Assembly: GCA_029226205.1 (NCBI GenBank)
Contig: JAQXXT010000089.1
Coordinates: forward strand, 1 to 40,292
Source of the DNA: Prevotellaceae bacterium
GTDB lineage: Bacteria > Bacteroidota > Bacteroidia > Bacteroidales > Bacteroidaceae
Length of the DNA stretch: 40,292 nucleotides
Direction: 5' to 3'
Shown: positions 16,126-25,824 of the stretch, one piece after another
Numbering within the stretch: the first letter of the stretch is position 1
Layout: each line of letters opens with the position of its first letter
Notes under the pieces: model-generated
What the model was told of the DNA's origin: nothing
Databases searched by the model: none
Seen by the model: only the letters and a program-made list of their open reading frames with translations
Made by a program: the position numbers and the translations under genes

Positions 16126-16157
16126 TTTACTTTTTTACTTCTTTACTTTTTTACTTT
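16126..16157. repeat. ACTTTTTT-type low-complexity repeat, copy 2
   Basis: TTTACTTTTTT-like units share the 17-mer ACTTTTTTACTTCTTTA with 8827-8857. The repeat directly follows the tRNA-Val terminator on the minus strand, continuing its A/T tract. Confidence 0.5.
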
Positions 16158-16196
16158 AAAAAAATTCCCCGCAGCACCCGAAGGCACCACGGGGAA
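16158..16196 (-). terminator. Rho-independent terminator after tRNA-Val
   Basis: On the minus strand TTCCCCG (16196-16190) pairs with CGGGGAA (16171-16165), with a possible UUCG-capped apical stem. Seven T residues follow (16164-16158). It lies 12 bases after the tRNA. Confidence 0.78.
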
Positions 16197-16208
16197 AACA
16201 CCCCTAAG

Positions 16209-16283
16209 TGGGCGTTGACGGATTCGAACCGCCGACCCTCTGCTTGTAAGGCAGATGCTCTAAACCAACTGAGCTAAACGCCC
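16209..16283 (-). tRNA. tRNA-Val (anticodon TAC)
   Basis: The minus strand gives a full cloverleaf. The 7-bp acceptor stem GGGCGTT / AACGCCC is followed by the D-arm region AGCTCAGTTGG. The anticodon stem TCTGC / GCAGA holds loop CTTACAA (anticodon TAC, reading GUA), and the T-arm has the GTTCGAATC core. The discriminator base is A and the CCA end is not encoded. The 75-nt length is normal, and a terminator follows. Confidence 0.93.
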
Positions 16284-16350
16284 TTCGTTCTGAAAACGGT
16301 TGCAAAGGTAGCACTATTTTTTCATTCTGCCAAATTTCAATCGCCTTTTT

Positions 16351-16389
16351 TCAAAAAAAAATGTCCGGGAGAACATTCTCCCGGACATT
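16351..16389 (-). terminator. Terminator of the OmpA-family gene
   Basis: A perfect 14-bp inverted repeat (16360-16373 with 16376-16389) reads AATGTCCGGGAGAA on one arm. It is followed on the minus strand by a run of nine T (16360-16352). It ends the transcript 23 bases after the stop codon and insulates the downstream tRNA-Val. Confidence 0.88.
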
Positions 16390-16411
16390 CTATACATTTT
16401 TTCTGCCTCGA

Positions 16412-17566
16412 TTATTCAACAACCTGAACAGTTGCACGGCGGTTGAAGGAGATCGGAGAGAGCTCGGAAACACCACCATGAGCCTTCGTAGTGATGTTGT
16501 CACGGTTAACACCCATCTCAACGAGCTTGTCAGCTACGACATCAGCACGCTTCTTGGACAGCTTGTCGTTGATTTCCTTCGTACCCGTAGCGCTATCGCA
16601 GTAGCCCTCAACGAGCATCTTGGAGTTGTTGTCCTTAGCATACTTAGCAAGAGCGCGGACATTGACGATATCCTTCGGGTTAGCAACGACAGCCTTGCCG
16701 AGATCGAAGAAGACGCTCACCGGAGTGGTGATGAACTCCTTGATAGACTGTGTCGGCTCTGCAGGCTTCTGGTTAGCCAGGAGGTTCTTCAGACGATCGT
16801 TCTCTGCGTTAGCATCGTCGAGCTGGCTCTTCAGAGCGTCGAGCTGAGACTGATACTGTGCGTTCAGTGCGTCTACATCAGGTACCTTGTTCCAAGTTGC
16901 CTTGCCAAGGTCGAAGTGCAGACCAACCTCTGCGTACAGACGGTTGTCGTGAGAAGTCCAACCGCGCTGGCCGTTGGTACCTTCCCTACCATCGATATCA
17001 CCCTCGAAGCGGTCCCAACCAGCCTCTGCGTAAACCTTGAAGTTCTTGCAGATCTTCCAAGTGGACTGGATACCGAGAGAATAGTTCATTGCATAGAGGT
17101 TGTGAGTCATCGTACGACCAATACCTGCACCTGCGAAAGGAATGAGGTTCCATACGCGGTTCTCATTGTAACCGAAGATCAGGTTGCTCAGGTTGAACAT
17201 TACCTGCTCGTTCAGACCCCAGTAACGGTTCAGAGAACCCTGGGCATTACCGTTAGCATCTGCATAGACTGTCTTGCCCCAGATACCGGCGAGCTTCGTA
17301 CGAAGACCGATGCCCGGTGTGAACCACTTACCAACAGCGATGGAAGCACCAGGATTAGAACGGAAATTCTTGAAGGGGCTGGCGGGCAGATCATTGCCGT
17401 GCTCCTGGCCGGAGTACCATGCATTCCAGTTACCACCTACCTCAACGAACCAGTTGCTCCAGAAAGAGTTGGTAGCGACACTATACTGCTGTGTCGGAGT
17501 TGCTTCCTGTGCCATGCCAGTAAGAGCAAAAGCGCCGAAAGCCAAAGCTAAACATAACTTTTTCAT
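16412..17566 (-). CDS. OmpA-family outer membrane protein
   Basis: This is a major outer membrane protein of the OmpA type that links the outer membrane to peptidoglycan. The 384-residue protein has a signal peptide (MKKLCLALAFGAFALTGMAQ) and an N-terminal beta-barrel of about 200 residues with alternating aromatic strands (WFVEVGGNWNAWYSG). A short coiled-coil linker follows (NAQYQSQLDALKSQLDDANA). The C-terminal OmpA domain carries VEGYCDSATGTKEINDKLS and KKRADVV, the Asp and Arg that bind diaminopimelate. It has its own consensus promoter and a strong terminator, as expected for a highly expressed monocistronic gene. Base composition is a little lower in rare codons than neighbours, also consistent with high expression (inference). 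Confidence 0.92.
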   Translation of the reverse strand: MKKLCLALAFGAFALTGMAQEATPTQQYSVATNSFWSNWFVEVGGNWNAWYSGQEHGNDLPASPFKNFRSNPGASIAVGKWFTPGIGLRTKLAGIWGKTVYADANGNAQGSLNRYWGLNEQVMFNLSNLIFGYNENRVWNLIPFAGAGIGRTMTHNLYAMNYSLGIQSTWKICKNFKVYAEAGWDRFEGDIDGREGTNGQRGWTSHDNRLYAEVGLHFDLGKATWNKVPDVDALNAQYQSQLDALKSQLDDANAENDRLKNLLANQKPAEPTQSIKEFITTPVSVFFDLGKAVVANPKDIVNVRALAKYAKDNNSKMLVEGYCDSATGTKEINDKLSKKRADVVADKLVEMGVNRDNITTKAHGGVSELSPISFNRRATVQVVE

Positions 17567-17633
17567 AACCTTATTAAAATTTAAGTGTATAAATTTCTAT
17601 TCTATATTTTTCTTTCTCTATGAATTCACGCTG

Positions 17634-17664
17634 CAAAGATAATGATAATATCTTAAACTTTCAA
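17634..17664 (-). promoter_or_regulatory. Promoter of the OmpA-family gene
   Basis: On the minus strand TTG (17664-17662) lies 20 nt upstream of TATCTTTG (17641-17634), an exact -7 match. It leaves a leader of about 60 nt before the ATG at 17566. Confidence 0.74.
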
Positions 17665-17721
17665 CCTTTTTCTAAAAAATATGACAAAAAAAACCGACAT
17701 TTTTCTTTTTTTTATCCTTTC

Positions 17722-19587
17722 TCAACCTAAGAGATGCATGATTTCTGACTCTTTCAATATACAAAGGATATTCTTTCCGTCGGGCGTGTAATTCATATTC
17801 TTACAAGAAAACAACTGATTGACGAGATCTTCCATCTCCGCGTTGCTGAGAATCTGACCATAAGGGATGGCTGCCTGACGCGCCAGAGAGGCGGCGAGAC
17901 TCTCGAAAATCTCGTCTTTCACCGACGTGCCTTTTTCTACGGCTGATGCCGCCAGCTGTTCAACGAGGCGCACGGGATTCAGTCCTTCTATTCCTGCCGG
18001 GACGCCATTGACGGCGTAGGAACCGTCACCGAGATTGGAGAGGTCAAAGCCGAGATCTTTGAGACCCTCAAGAATCTCTTCCTCTACGGTACGGTCTTTC
18101 ACGCTGAGGGTAACGACTTCTGGAAAAAGAACTTTCTGCGTCTCTGCTGTATGCTGGGAGAGCTGGCGGAGATACTGTTCGTCGAGGATACGCTCATGGG
18201 CTCGATGCTGGTCGATGATCATCAGTCCACTCTTGACAGCTGTCATGATATAGCGCCCTTTATACTGGTAATGCTCCGGCGCCTTCTCTTCCAAGAGAAC
18301 GGAAGAAGCGGTCTGCTCTTCGTTGTCTGTATTGTCCTGTCCGAAAGTCTGCGTATGCGTGAAGGGCAAGTCCTGACTCAGCGGCTGCGACTGCAATGAT
18401 GCCGTCGGATCTTTCTTCAGTCCCTCATAGATCTGTTCCCAATGATCGGGGACGACAGGCTGCGAGGCGGCAGGACTGTCACGGAAAGGATTATAACTGG
18501 GATTGTATTCTACTTTCGGTGCCGCTGCCCCGCTCTGCGGATCAAAGACGGGAATATCCGGCTTTCCCTCTGTATCGAAATCTATCGTCGGCACATCATT
18601 GAACATGCCGACAGCCTCCTTCACGGCAGCAGAAAGGACCTGCCAGATGGCCTGCTCGTTCTCAAACTTGATTTCCGTCTTCGTAGGATGAATATTGACA
18701 TCGATATTCTTCGGGTCCACATCAAAGTAAAGGAAATAGGGCACCTGCATTCCCTCCGGAACGAGACGCTCAAAAGCGGACATGACAGCCTTGTTGAAAT
18801 AAGGATGCTTCATATACCGTCCGTTGACGAAGAAGAACTGATGGGCATTCTTCTTACGCGCTGACTCCGGCTTGCCGACGAAGCCGCTGATCTTGCATAG
18901 TGAGGTCTCGACAGAGACATTCAGCAAGTCCTGGTTCATCTTCCTTCCGAAGAGATCGACGATACGCTGACGGCGGTTGCTCGTACGAAGGTCGTAGAGC
19001 TCCGTACCATTACTATGAAACGTGAAATGGATCTCGGGATAGACGAGGACGATTCGCTCGAAGGCGGTGAGGATATTGTTCAGCTCCGTCGTATTCGACT
19101 TGAGGAACTTTCTGCGTGCCGGTACATTATAGAAAAGATTCTCCACGAGAAAGTTACTGCCCACAGGACAGGACACAGGTTCCTGCCCGACATACTTGCT
19201 GCCGGCAATCGTGAGCTGCGTACCAATCTCCTGATTGGCTTGGCGGGTCTTCAGGATAACCTGAGCCACAGCGGCAATAGAAGCCAATGCCTCTCCGCGG
19301 AAGCCCATCGTATGAAGATCAAAGAGATCGGAAGCCTGGCGGATCTTCGACGTGGCATGGCGCTCGAAACTCATACGGGCGTCGGTCTCCGACATTCCCT
19401 TGCCATCATCGATGACCTGGATGGACGTCCGTCCGGCATCGACGACAAGCACATGAATGGTCTTCGCTCCGGCATCGACAGCATTCTCCACCAACTCCTT
19501 GATGACGGATGCCGGACGCTGGATCACCTCTCCCGCCGCAATCTGGTTGGCGACGGAATCGGGCAACAACTGTATGATATCACTCAT
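17722..19587 (-). CDS. mutL: DNA mismatch repair protein MutL
   Basis: MutL couples mismatch recognition by MutS to strand removal. The 621-residue protein has the GHKL ATPase start ([12 protein letters not shown], 15-26; [10 protein letters not shown], 31-40; [13 protein letters not shown]) and the transducer domain. A disordered Pro/Ser/Gln linker spans about 360-430, followed by the C-terminal dimerisation domain. That domain retains a form of the endonuclease motif DQHAxxExxxxE as [12 protein letters not shown] (459-470). The distal CPHGR motif reads TPDGK (601-605), lacking Cys and His. Endonuclease activity is therefore uncertain. The gene ends the guaB - PpiC - SurA-like - OstA - mutL run and starts 8 bases after the OstA stop. 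Confidence 0.94.
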   Translation of the reverse strand: MSDIIQLLPDSVANQIAAGEVIQRPASVIKELVENAVDAGAKTIHVLVVDAGRTSIQVIDDGKGMSETDARMSFERHATSKIRQASDLFDLHTMGFRGEALASIAAVAQVILKTRQANQEIGTQLTIAGSKYVGQEPVSCPVGSNFLVENLFYNVPARRKFLKSNTTELNNILTAFERIVLVYPEIHFTFHSNGTELYDLRTSNRRQRIVDLFGRKMNQDLLNVSVETSLCKISGFVGKPESARKKNAHQFFFVNGRYMKHPYFNKAVMSAFERLVPEGMQVPYFLYFDVDPKNIDVNIHPTKTEIKFENEQAIWQVLSAAVKEAVGMFNDVPTIDFDTEGKPDIPVFDPQSGAAAPKVEYNPSYNPFRDSPAASQPVVPDHWEQIYEGLKKDPTASLQSQPLSQDLPFTHTQTFGQDNTDNEEQTASSVLLEEKAPEHYQYKGRYIMTAVKSGLMIIDQHRAHERILDEQYLRQLSQHTAETQKVLFPEVVTLSVKDRTVEEEILEGLKDLGFDLSNLGDGSYAVNGVPAGIEGLNPVRLVEQLAASAVEKGTSVKDEIFESLAASLARQAAIPYGQILSNAEMEDLVNQLFSCKNMNYTPDGKNILCILKESEIMHLLG

Positions 19588-19595
19588 AAACTCTT

Positions 19596-21245
19596 TTATA
19601 ATTTTTGTAATGGCGCCTCGTGACGACGAATCACTTGCAAGCGCCCCTTGCCCTTACCTTTCCAGTTGAAGATGTCGTCTTTGTTCTTCGGGCGCAACTC
19701 TTCGAACCAGGCAAAATTGGGCAAATGATATTTATCCGGTGGAATCTGGGAGATCGGATAGAGCGTGCCCGTTGACTTCGGCGCCCAGATCTTCTCCAGC
19801 TTCCGGTTATTGTCAATGAACATGCGCATAGTGTCCGTCTCGAGATAGTTCAGACCGATCAATGACGAGTCTTTGTCATTCTGAGGATAATAGACACTCT
19901 GCACATTACCTACAGCTTCCGTCTCACGGATCTTTCCTTTCACAAAATAGGCATGCATGATCTTTGACGTCAACTGATTATAATGTTGTCCGTCCGTCAT
20001 CTTCTCCACCGACAAAGCCTGACCAATCACATCAGCGCGACGGACGGTGGAATCCTGCAGCCAAATCTTCATTCTCTCGCCGAGTATCTGTCGGTTATCA
20101 CTCCATGCGATAGGATCTCCATAAAGAGTGGCACAGGTATCACGAGTGTTGAAGACCATTGAGTCGCAGATAGCCTGTACGTCACGACGGTAAGCTTGCA
20201 CTTTGTGATAAGCGTGGATCTTACGATACATCGAGTCGGTATTGATATGGAACGTATAGATCTTCATCGAGTCGGAATGGGCATAGAGCGTATCCTTCTG
20301 AGAGAAATCCATCGCCACAGGACGACGGGTGGCAAAACCGCGGCCGTTCTTCTCATTATAACGGAGGATGCCGCAGTTCAAGGCCTGCTTGTTCTTATAA
20401 TCCACATAATGGACTCTTCCCGTGGCCCAGCTCCAGCCGTTCTTGGCATAGTCGAGGGTATCTGCCACGATTTTCTTCTTGCCATCAAGGATCGTAGAGC
20501 GGCCATAGAGCTGCGCCTGATTCGTACGGGTATTGAAGTAGCCGTTGGTGGTCTCTATCGTACTCGTCTTCGTGATAATCCTTGAGCCCGGACCGACGAC
20601 ATGGGCACGGGAACGGAGGACATCATAATATAAGGTGTCGGTAGTGATCGTACGGCCGGGACTGCGGAGATGTACCTTATAATAGAATACGGCATTCCGC
20701 GTGTCGGTATGATATTCTCCCCAGTCAGATGTCAGATGGTCCTTTCCGTCCACCAGCTTTCCGCCATCGAAGAAATAGGCGATGTTATACATCCGGTCGA
20801 AATTCAGACTGTCAGTGTAGAGCACTTGATTATGATGATGGAGCACGACATTCTTTCGTGCCGTCATCATCTGGCCCGCTCCATCATAGGTAGCCCGGTC
20901 ACAACGCAGCGACAACAGTTTTCCTTCATGATAATATACATGACCGAAAGCCCGCACGGAGTTCGACTCCTGGAAATAATAGGCACTGTCGCACGACAAC
21001 ATCTTATCTCCTTGCCGGAATGCAACATGTCCTTTCACGATCTGTGCACCAGGGACAGCACCATACTGGTCGTAACTCAGTTCGTCGGCATGAAGGAGAT
21101 AGACGCGCTCATCCGACTTCTTCCGTTTCTCATGGTGCGGAGCCGCATAGACAGAGAGAAACAGAAACAAAAAAACGCATAGACCCGCTATCGCAGCGAA
21201 TCTATGCTGATTCCTTTTTATTTTTACAAAAATATGAAAAATCAT
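19596..21245 (-). CDS. OstA-like LPS export protein (LptA-type repeats)
   Basis: The protein belongs to the OstA/LptA-like group that carries LPS across the periplasm by a beta-jellyroll groove. The 549-residue protein starts with a single hydrophobic segment (about 16-34), either a signal peptide or an anchor. Repeated beta-strand units of the LptA type follow: [44 protein letters not shown] and [21 protein letters not shown]. It is about three times longer than E. coli LptA, with several stacked OstA units, as is common in Bacteroidota. Its ATG overlaps the stop of the upstream SurA-like gene (ATGA), so a chaperone and an LPS carrier are made together. lptB, the ATPase of the same machine, lies at 31.7 kb. 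Confidence 0.86.
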   Translation of the reverse strand: MIFHIFVKIKRNQHRFAAIAGLCVFLFLFLSVYAAPHHEKRKKSDERVYLLHADELSYDQYGAVPGAQIVKGHVAFRQGDKMLSCDSAYYFQESNSVRAFGHVYYHEGKLLSLRCDRATYDGAGQMMTARKNVVLHHHNQVLYTDSLNFDRMYNIAYFFDGGKLVDGKDHLTSDWGEYHTDTRNAVFYYKVHLRSPGRTITTDTLYYDVLRSRAHVVGPGSRIITKTSTIETTNGYFNTRTNQAQLYGRSTILDGKKKIVADTLDYAKNGWSWATGRVHYVDYKNKQALNCGILRYNEKNGRGFATRRPVAMDFSQKDTLYAHSDSMKIYTFHINTDSMYRKIHAYHKVQAYRRDVQAICDSMVFNTRDTCATLYGDPIAWSDNRQILGERMKIWLQDSTVRRADVIGQALSVEKMTDGQHYNQLTSKIMHAYFVKGKIRETEAVGNVQSVYYPQNDKDSSLIGLNYLETDTMRMFIDNNRKLEKIWAPKSTGTLYPISQIPPDKYHLPNFAWFEELRPKNKDDIFNWKGKGKGRLQVIRRHEAPLQKL

Positions 21246-22720
21246 TGTTTAATCCAACCTTCGTATTCGTAATTGCAATTCTTGAAACTGTCGTCCATCC
21301 GAACATACGTATGTTTGATCTTGTCCACAACCCAGTCGTGGAGTACCTTCTCTTTCTCCTTGGCCTCAACGATATCCTTCAGCGTTTGGAAATCCTCGGA
21401 GAGAGAGGCACGGTGACCATCAAGACGATCCTTAAGTTTGACTATGGCGCACGTAGTCTTGCCGCGGCTGTCGATCATCTCAAAAGCCTGAGACACCTCA
21501 CCAACTTTCAACGTGTCGACGACACGGGCAATTTCCGTCGGAAGATCCTTCATCTGGAAACGGGACGTACGGGAGTTAGAAGAACTGTTGACCATCAAGC
21601 CATGGTTGTTCTTCGTATCCTTATCGTCAGAGACATAGACGGCAGCATCCTCGAAAGAGAACTTCTTATTACGGATATCATCGGCGATGGAGTCGAGACG
21701 GTGAATGCCGGCATCGACAGCCTCAGGAGATACTTTCGGTTTCAACAGAATATGACGGACCTTGATCTTATCACCACGCTTGTCTATGAGCTGAATGATA
21801 TGATAACCGTACTCGCTCTCAACAATCTTTGAGATCTTCTTCGGATCAGTGAGGTTGAAAGCGACGGCAGCAAAGGCAGGATCGAGCATGCCTCGACCGA
21901 CATAATCCATCTCACCACCCTGACGGGCACTTCCCGGATCCTCACTATAGAGACGGGCAAGTGTGGCAAAAGTCGTCTCACCCTTATTGATACGATCCGT
22001 GAAATCACGCAACTCATCCTTGATACGGTTTATCTCTGTCTGTGGAATCTTAGGATGCTGGGCGATCAGCTCCACCTCTACCTCCGTAGGAACATAGGGC
22101 AGAGAATCCTGAGGGAGATTGCGAAAATAATCACGCACCTGCGACGGCGTCACCTTCACATTCTCCACAAGTTTCTGACGCATCTTCTGGATCAGCTGAC
22201 GGTTCTTGAAGTCATCATGCATGGACTGACGGATCTTCGTGATACTCATCTTCCGATATTCCTCCAGCTTCTCACGGGAACCAACCATCTGGATCCAATA
22301 GTTAATCTGCTCGTCTATTCCCTGAGCGATCTCACTCTCGCTGACTTGGATACTGTCCAAAGCTGCCTGATGAAGGAAGAGTTTCTGAACGGCAAGCTGC
22401 TCAGGAATCTCACAGTCGGGATCACCCTTGTACTTAATTCCCTCAGCCTCGCTCTGCAGACGTGTCATCTCGATATCTGACTTCAAGATGGCCTCATCAC
22501 CGACAACCCATTCTACTGCGTCAATAACGGAGTTGGGATTGACAAGAGCCGAAGAGTCAACTGTCGCAACCGTCTTGGCAGCTGTGTCTGTAGCCGATGA
22601 GTCGGCCGTAGCGGCAGACAGGGCAGACAGCGCTGCCGACGGATGAACGCCGGTGGCGAAGAGGGCTCCGGAGACTAAGCACACGGAGAGCCCGAAGAGA
22701 AGCTTTGTTGCTGATTTCAT
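21242..22720 (-). CDS. SurA-like periplasmic peptidyl-prolyl isomerase (two parvulin domains)
   Basis: This is a predicted outer membrane protein chaperone. The ATG at 22718-22720 gives about 493 residues. A TTG two codons upstream is a less likely start. A signal peptide (SATKLLFGLSVCLVSGALFA) and a low-complexity Ala/Ser/Thr segment lead to a SurA N-domain (VVGDEAILKSDIEMTRL and a helical bundle). The first rotamase domain is at about 210-325 (LARLYSEDPGSARQGGEMDYV). The second is about 325-430 (IKVRHILLKPK), and its YSxDP block is changed to YVSDDKDT, so it is the weaker one. It starts 12 bases after the stop of another PpiC gene and overlaps OstA. Assignment to SurA rests on domain order and context. 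Confidence 0.88.
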   Translation of the reverse strand: MKSATKLLFGLSVCLVSGALFATGVHPSAALSALSAATADSSATDTAAKTVATVDSSALVNPNSVIDAVEWVVGDEAILKSDIEMTRLQSEAEGIKYKGDPDCEIPEQLAVQKLFLHQAALDSIQVSESEIAQGIDEQINYWIQMVGSREKLEEYRKMSITKIRQSMHDDFKNRQLIQKMRQKLVENVKVTPSQVRDYFRNLPQDSLPYVPTEVEVELIAQHPKIPQTEINRIKDELRDFTDRINKGETTFATLARLYSEDPGSARQGGEMDYVGRGMLDPAFAAVAFNLTDPKKISKIVESEYGYHIIQLIDKRGDKIKVRHILLKPKVSPEAVDAGIHRLDSIADDIRNKKFSFEDAAVYVSDDKDTKNNHGLMVNSSSNSRTSRFQMKDLPTEIARVVDTLKVGEVSQAFEMIDSRGKTTCAIVKLKDRLDGHRASLSEDFQTLKDIVEAKEKEKVLHDWVVDKIKHTYVRMDDSFKNCNYEYEGWIKQ

Positions 22721-22732
22721 TGACAAATCGCT

Positions 22733-24163
22733 TTAATGCTTATTGACTGTGGCGAGAACCTGCTCGTTCACCTCCACAGGATATTTCTTACGAAGGGCTT
22801 TCACCCATTCCTTTTCAAGTTCGGTCTGATAGTCTCTGACCACCTGGGCGCGGACATCCTCATAACTCTCCGGACCTTTCTTCAACAACTTTCCGTAGGT
22901 TGCGTCAATAGGATAATCCTTCAAAGACTGGAATGTGGTATCCTTATGGAATACCTGCTTGTCGACAACACCATTGTCGCCTTTCTTGAAGATACCCTTC
23001 TCCACACGGATACGGATGATGGAATCGTTGTTGAAAGTCTTGCGGAGAATATCAGCCCACTGATCGAAAGGCTTACCTTTCACACTGTCACGGACACGCT
23101 CCACATCAGCGGCATCCTTCACATGATAGGCAATACCCTTGAAATGAGGACCGTCGGTCCAGCGGTAGTGTTTCTTATGTTTCTTATAATACTGAGCCAG
23201 ACCCTGATCATCTTTCGCAGCCTTATCCCAGACAAGACGGTTACTGATATCATAGAGCAACAGACCATCATGATATTCCTGGAAGAGATATTTCAGATTG
23301 CTATCTTTAGCGCCAAGCTCTGCAGCACGACCATCGAGGAAAGCCTCACGATCCATTCCTTTGGCCTTGGCCAATGAGTCGATATTCTCTTTGGCAATGA
23401 CATCACGAAGATGACGGGCTTCGATGAAACGATGGATATCCGCCTTCACGGAGTCATAAGGGAAGAAATCCTGATGATCTTCAAGACGAATAATATGCCA
23501 ACCGGCAGCAGTAAGGACCGGCTTGCTCGTCTGGCCTTTCTTCAACGACCATACCGTCTTTTCAAACTCCGGCAAGGTCTGTCCCTTGGCTATCAACGGC
23601 AACAGACCACCTTTGGAGGCTGAACCGGGATCCTGGGAATATTTCTTGGCAAGGGCGGCGAAATCACTGCCTTTCTTCTGCAGTACGGCATAGATGGAGT
23701 CGACACGTGCCTTGATCTGATTCTGCTGATCCTTCGTGGCACGCTGAGGTACCATCAAAAGAATATGACGGACCTTCATCAGACCTCCATTGCCATTGAT
23801 ACGATCGGCAGTCTCATGATAGATCTTCTGAGCCTCGCGCTCGACATCTGCGTCATTGACAAAAGAGGACAACAACTGCTGGTCACGATAACTGTGATAT
23901 TCTTTCTGGAAAGAAGACAACGTGTCAAGATGGGCGTCAAGAGCAGCCTGGACCTTCAACTTATAATTGACGAAAAGGTCGACATACTCACCGACCGTCT
24001 TCTTGTCAATGACTCCCTCAGTGTTATTCTTGTTATAAGAATATTCAAACTCAGAACGACTGACGGGCTTGCCGGCGATGGTCATCACCACAGGGTCGTT
24101 TTGAGCACAAACCATGCCCCCGGAAAGGAGCATGGCTGCTAACAAAAGATGGATTCTCTTCAT
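22733..24163 (-). CDS. PpiC-type peptidyl-prolyl isomerase, exported
   Basis: This is a second periplasmic parvulin chaperone. The ATG at 24161-24163 gives 476 residues with signal peptide MKRIHLLLAAMLLSGGMVCA. An upstream start would add 11 charged residues before the signal and is rejected. A SurA/PrsA-like helical N-region (VSRSEFEYSYNKNN, LFVNYKLKVQAALD) precedes a clear rotamase domain: MKVRHILLM, then KYSQDPGSASKGGLLPLI, then AAGWHIIRLEDH, at about 140-245. The C-terminal half looks like a second, degraded rotamase-like region. It is separated from guaB by 41 bases and is followed by the SurA-like gene. Two consecutive isomerases in front of OstA suggest a shared outer membrane assembly operon; the division of labour between them is unknown. 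Confidence 0.88.
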   Translation of the reverse strand: MKRIHLLLAAMLLSGGMVCAQNDPVVMTIAGKPVSRSEFEYSYNKNNTEGVIDKKTVGEYVDLFVNYKLKVQAALDAHLDTLSSFQKEYHSYRDQQLLSSFVNDADVEREAQKIYHETADRINGNGGLMKVRHILLMVPQRATKDQQNQIKARVDSIYAVLQKKGSDFAALAKKYSQDPGSASKGGLLPLIAKGQTLPEFEKTVWSLKKGQTSKPVLTAAGWHIIRLEDHQDFFPYDSVKADIHRFIEARHLRDVIAKENIDSLAKAKGMDREAFLDGRAAELGAKDSNLKYLFQEYHDGLLLYDISNRLVWDKAAKDDQGLAQYYKKHKKHYRWTDGPHFKGIAYHVKDAADVERVRDSVKGKPFDQWADILRKTFNNDSIIRIRVEKGIFKKGDNGVVDKQVFHKDTTFQSLKDYPIDATYGKLLKKGPESYEDVRAQVVRDYQTELEKEWVKALRKKYPVEVNEQVLATVNKH

Positions 24164-24204
24164 TTTTCGTTTATTCCGATAAAGAGGTGGCGACAACTAC
24201 ACGC

Positions 24205-25698
<1,494 letters not shown>

Positions 25699-25715
25699 TT
25701 AAAATTTATTGCGTG

Positions 25716-25723
25716 CAAATTTA
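25716..25723 (-). promoter_or_regulatory. -7 box of the guaB promoter
   Basis: On the minus strand TAAATTTG matches TAnnTTTG. A TTTGG occurs only 12 nt upstream rather than at the normal 19-21, so the -33 element is weak. Confidence 0.5.
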
Positions 25724-25794
25724 CTCATTTTTTTCCAAATAGACGACCTTTTCCGTTCTCCTTTAAATGTATTTAACGGAATAAGAGGACGTTG

Positions 25795-25824
25795 CCGAAC
25801 AGGCCCGTTAGTTGGCCTGTTCGG
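25795..25824 (-). terminator. Perfect hairpin overlapping the recQ stop codon
   Basis: An 11-bp perfect inverted repeat, CCGAACAGGCC (25795-25805) with GGCCTGTTCGG (25814-25824), has an 8-nt loop that contains the recQ TAA stop. No U-tract follows. It may end the recQ transcript or protect its 3' end, or it may affect termination of translation. Confidence 0.5.
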
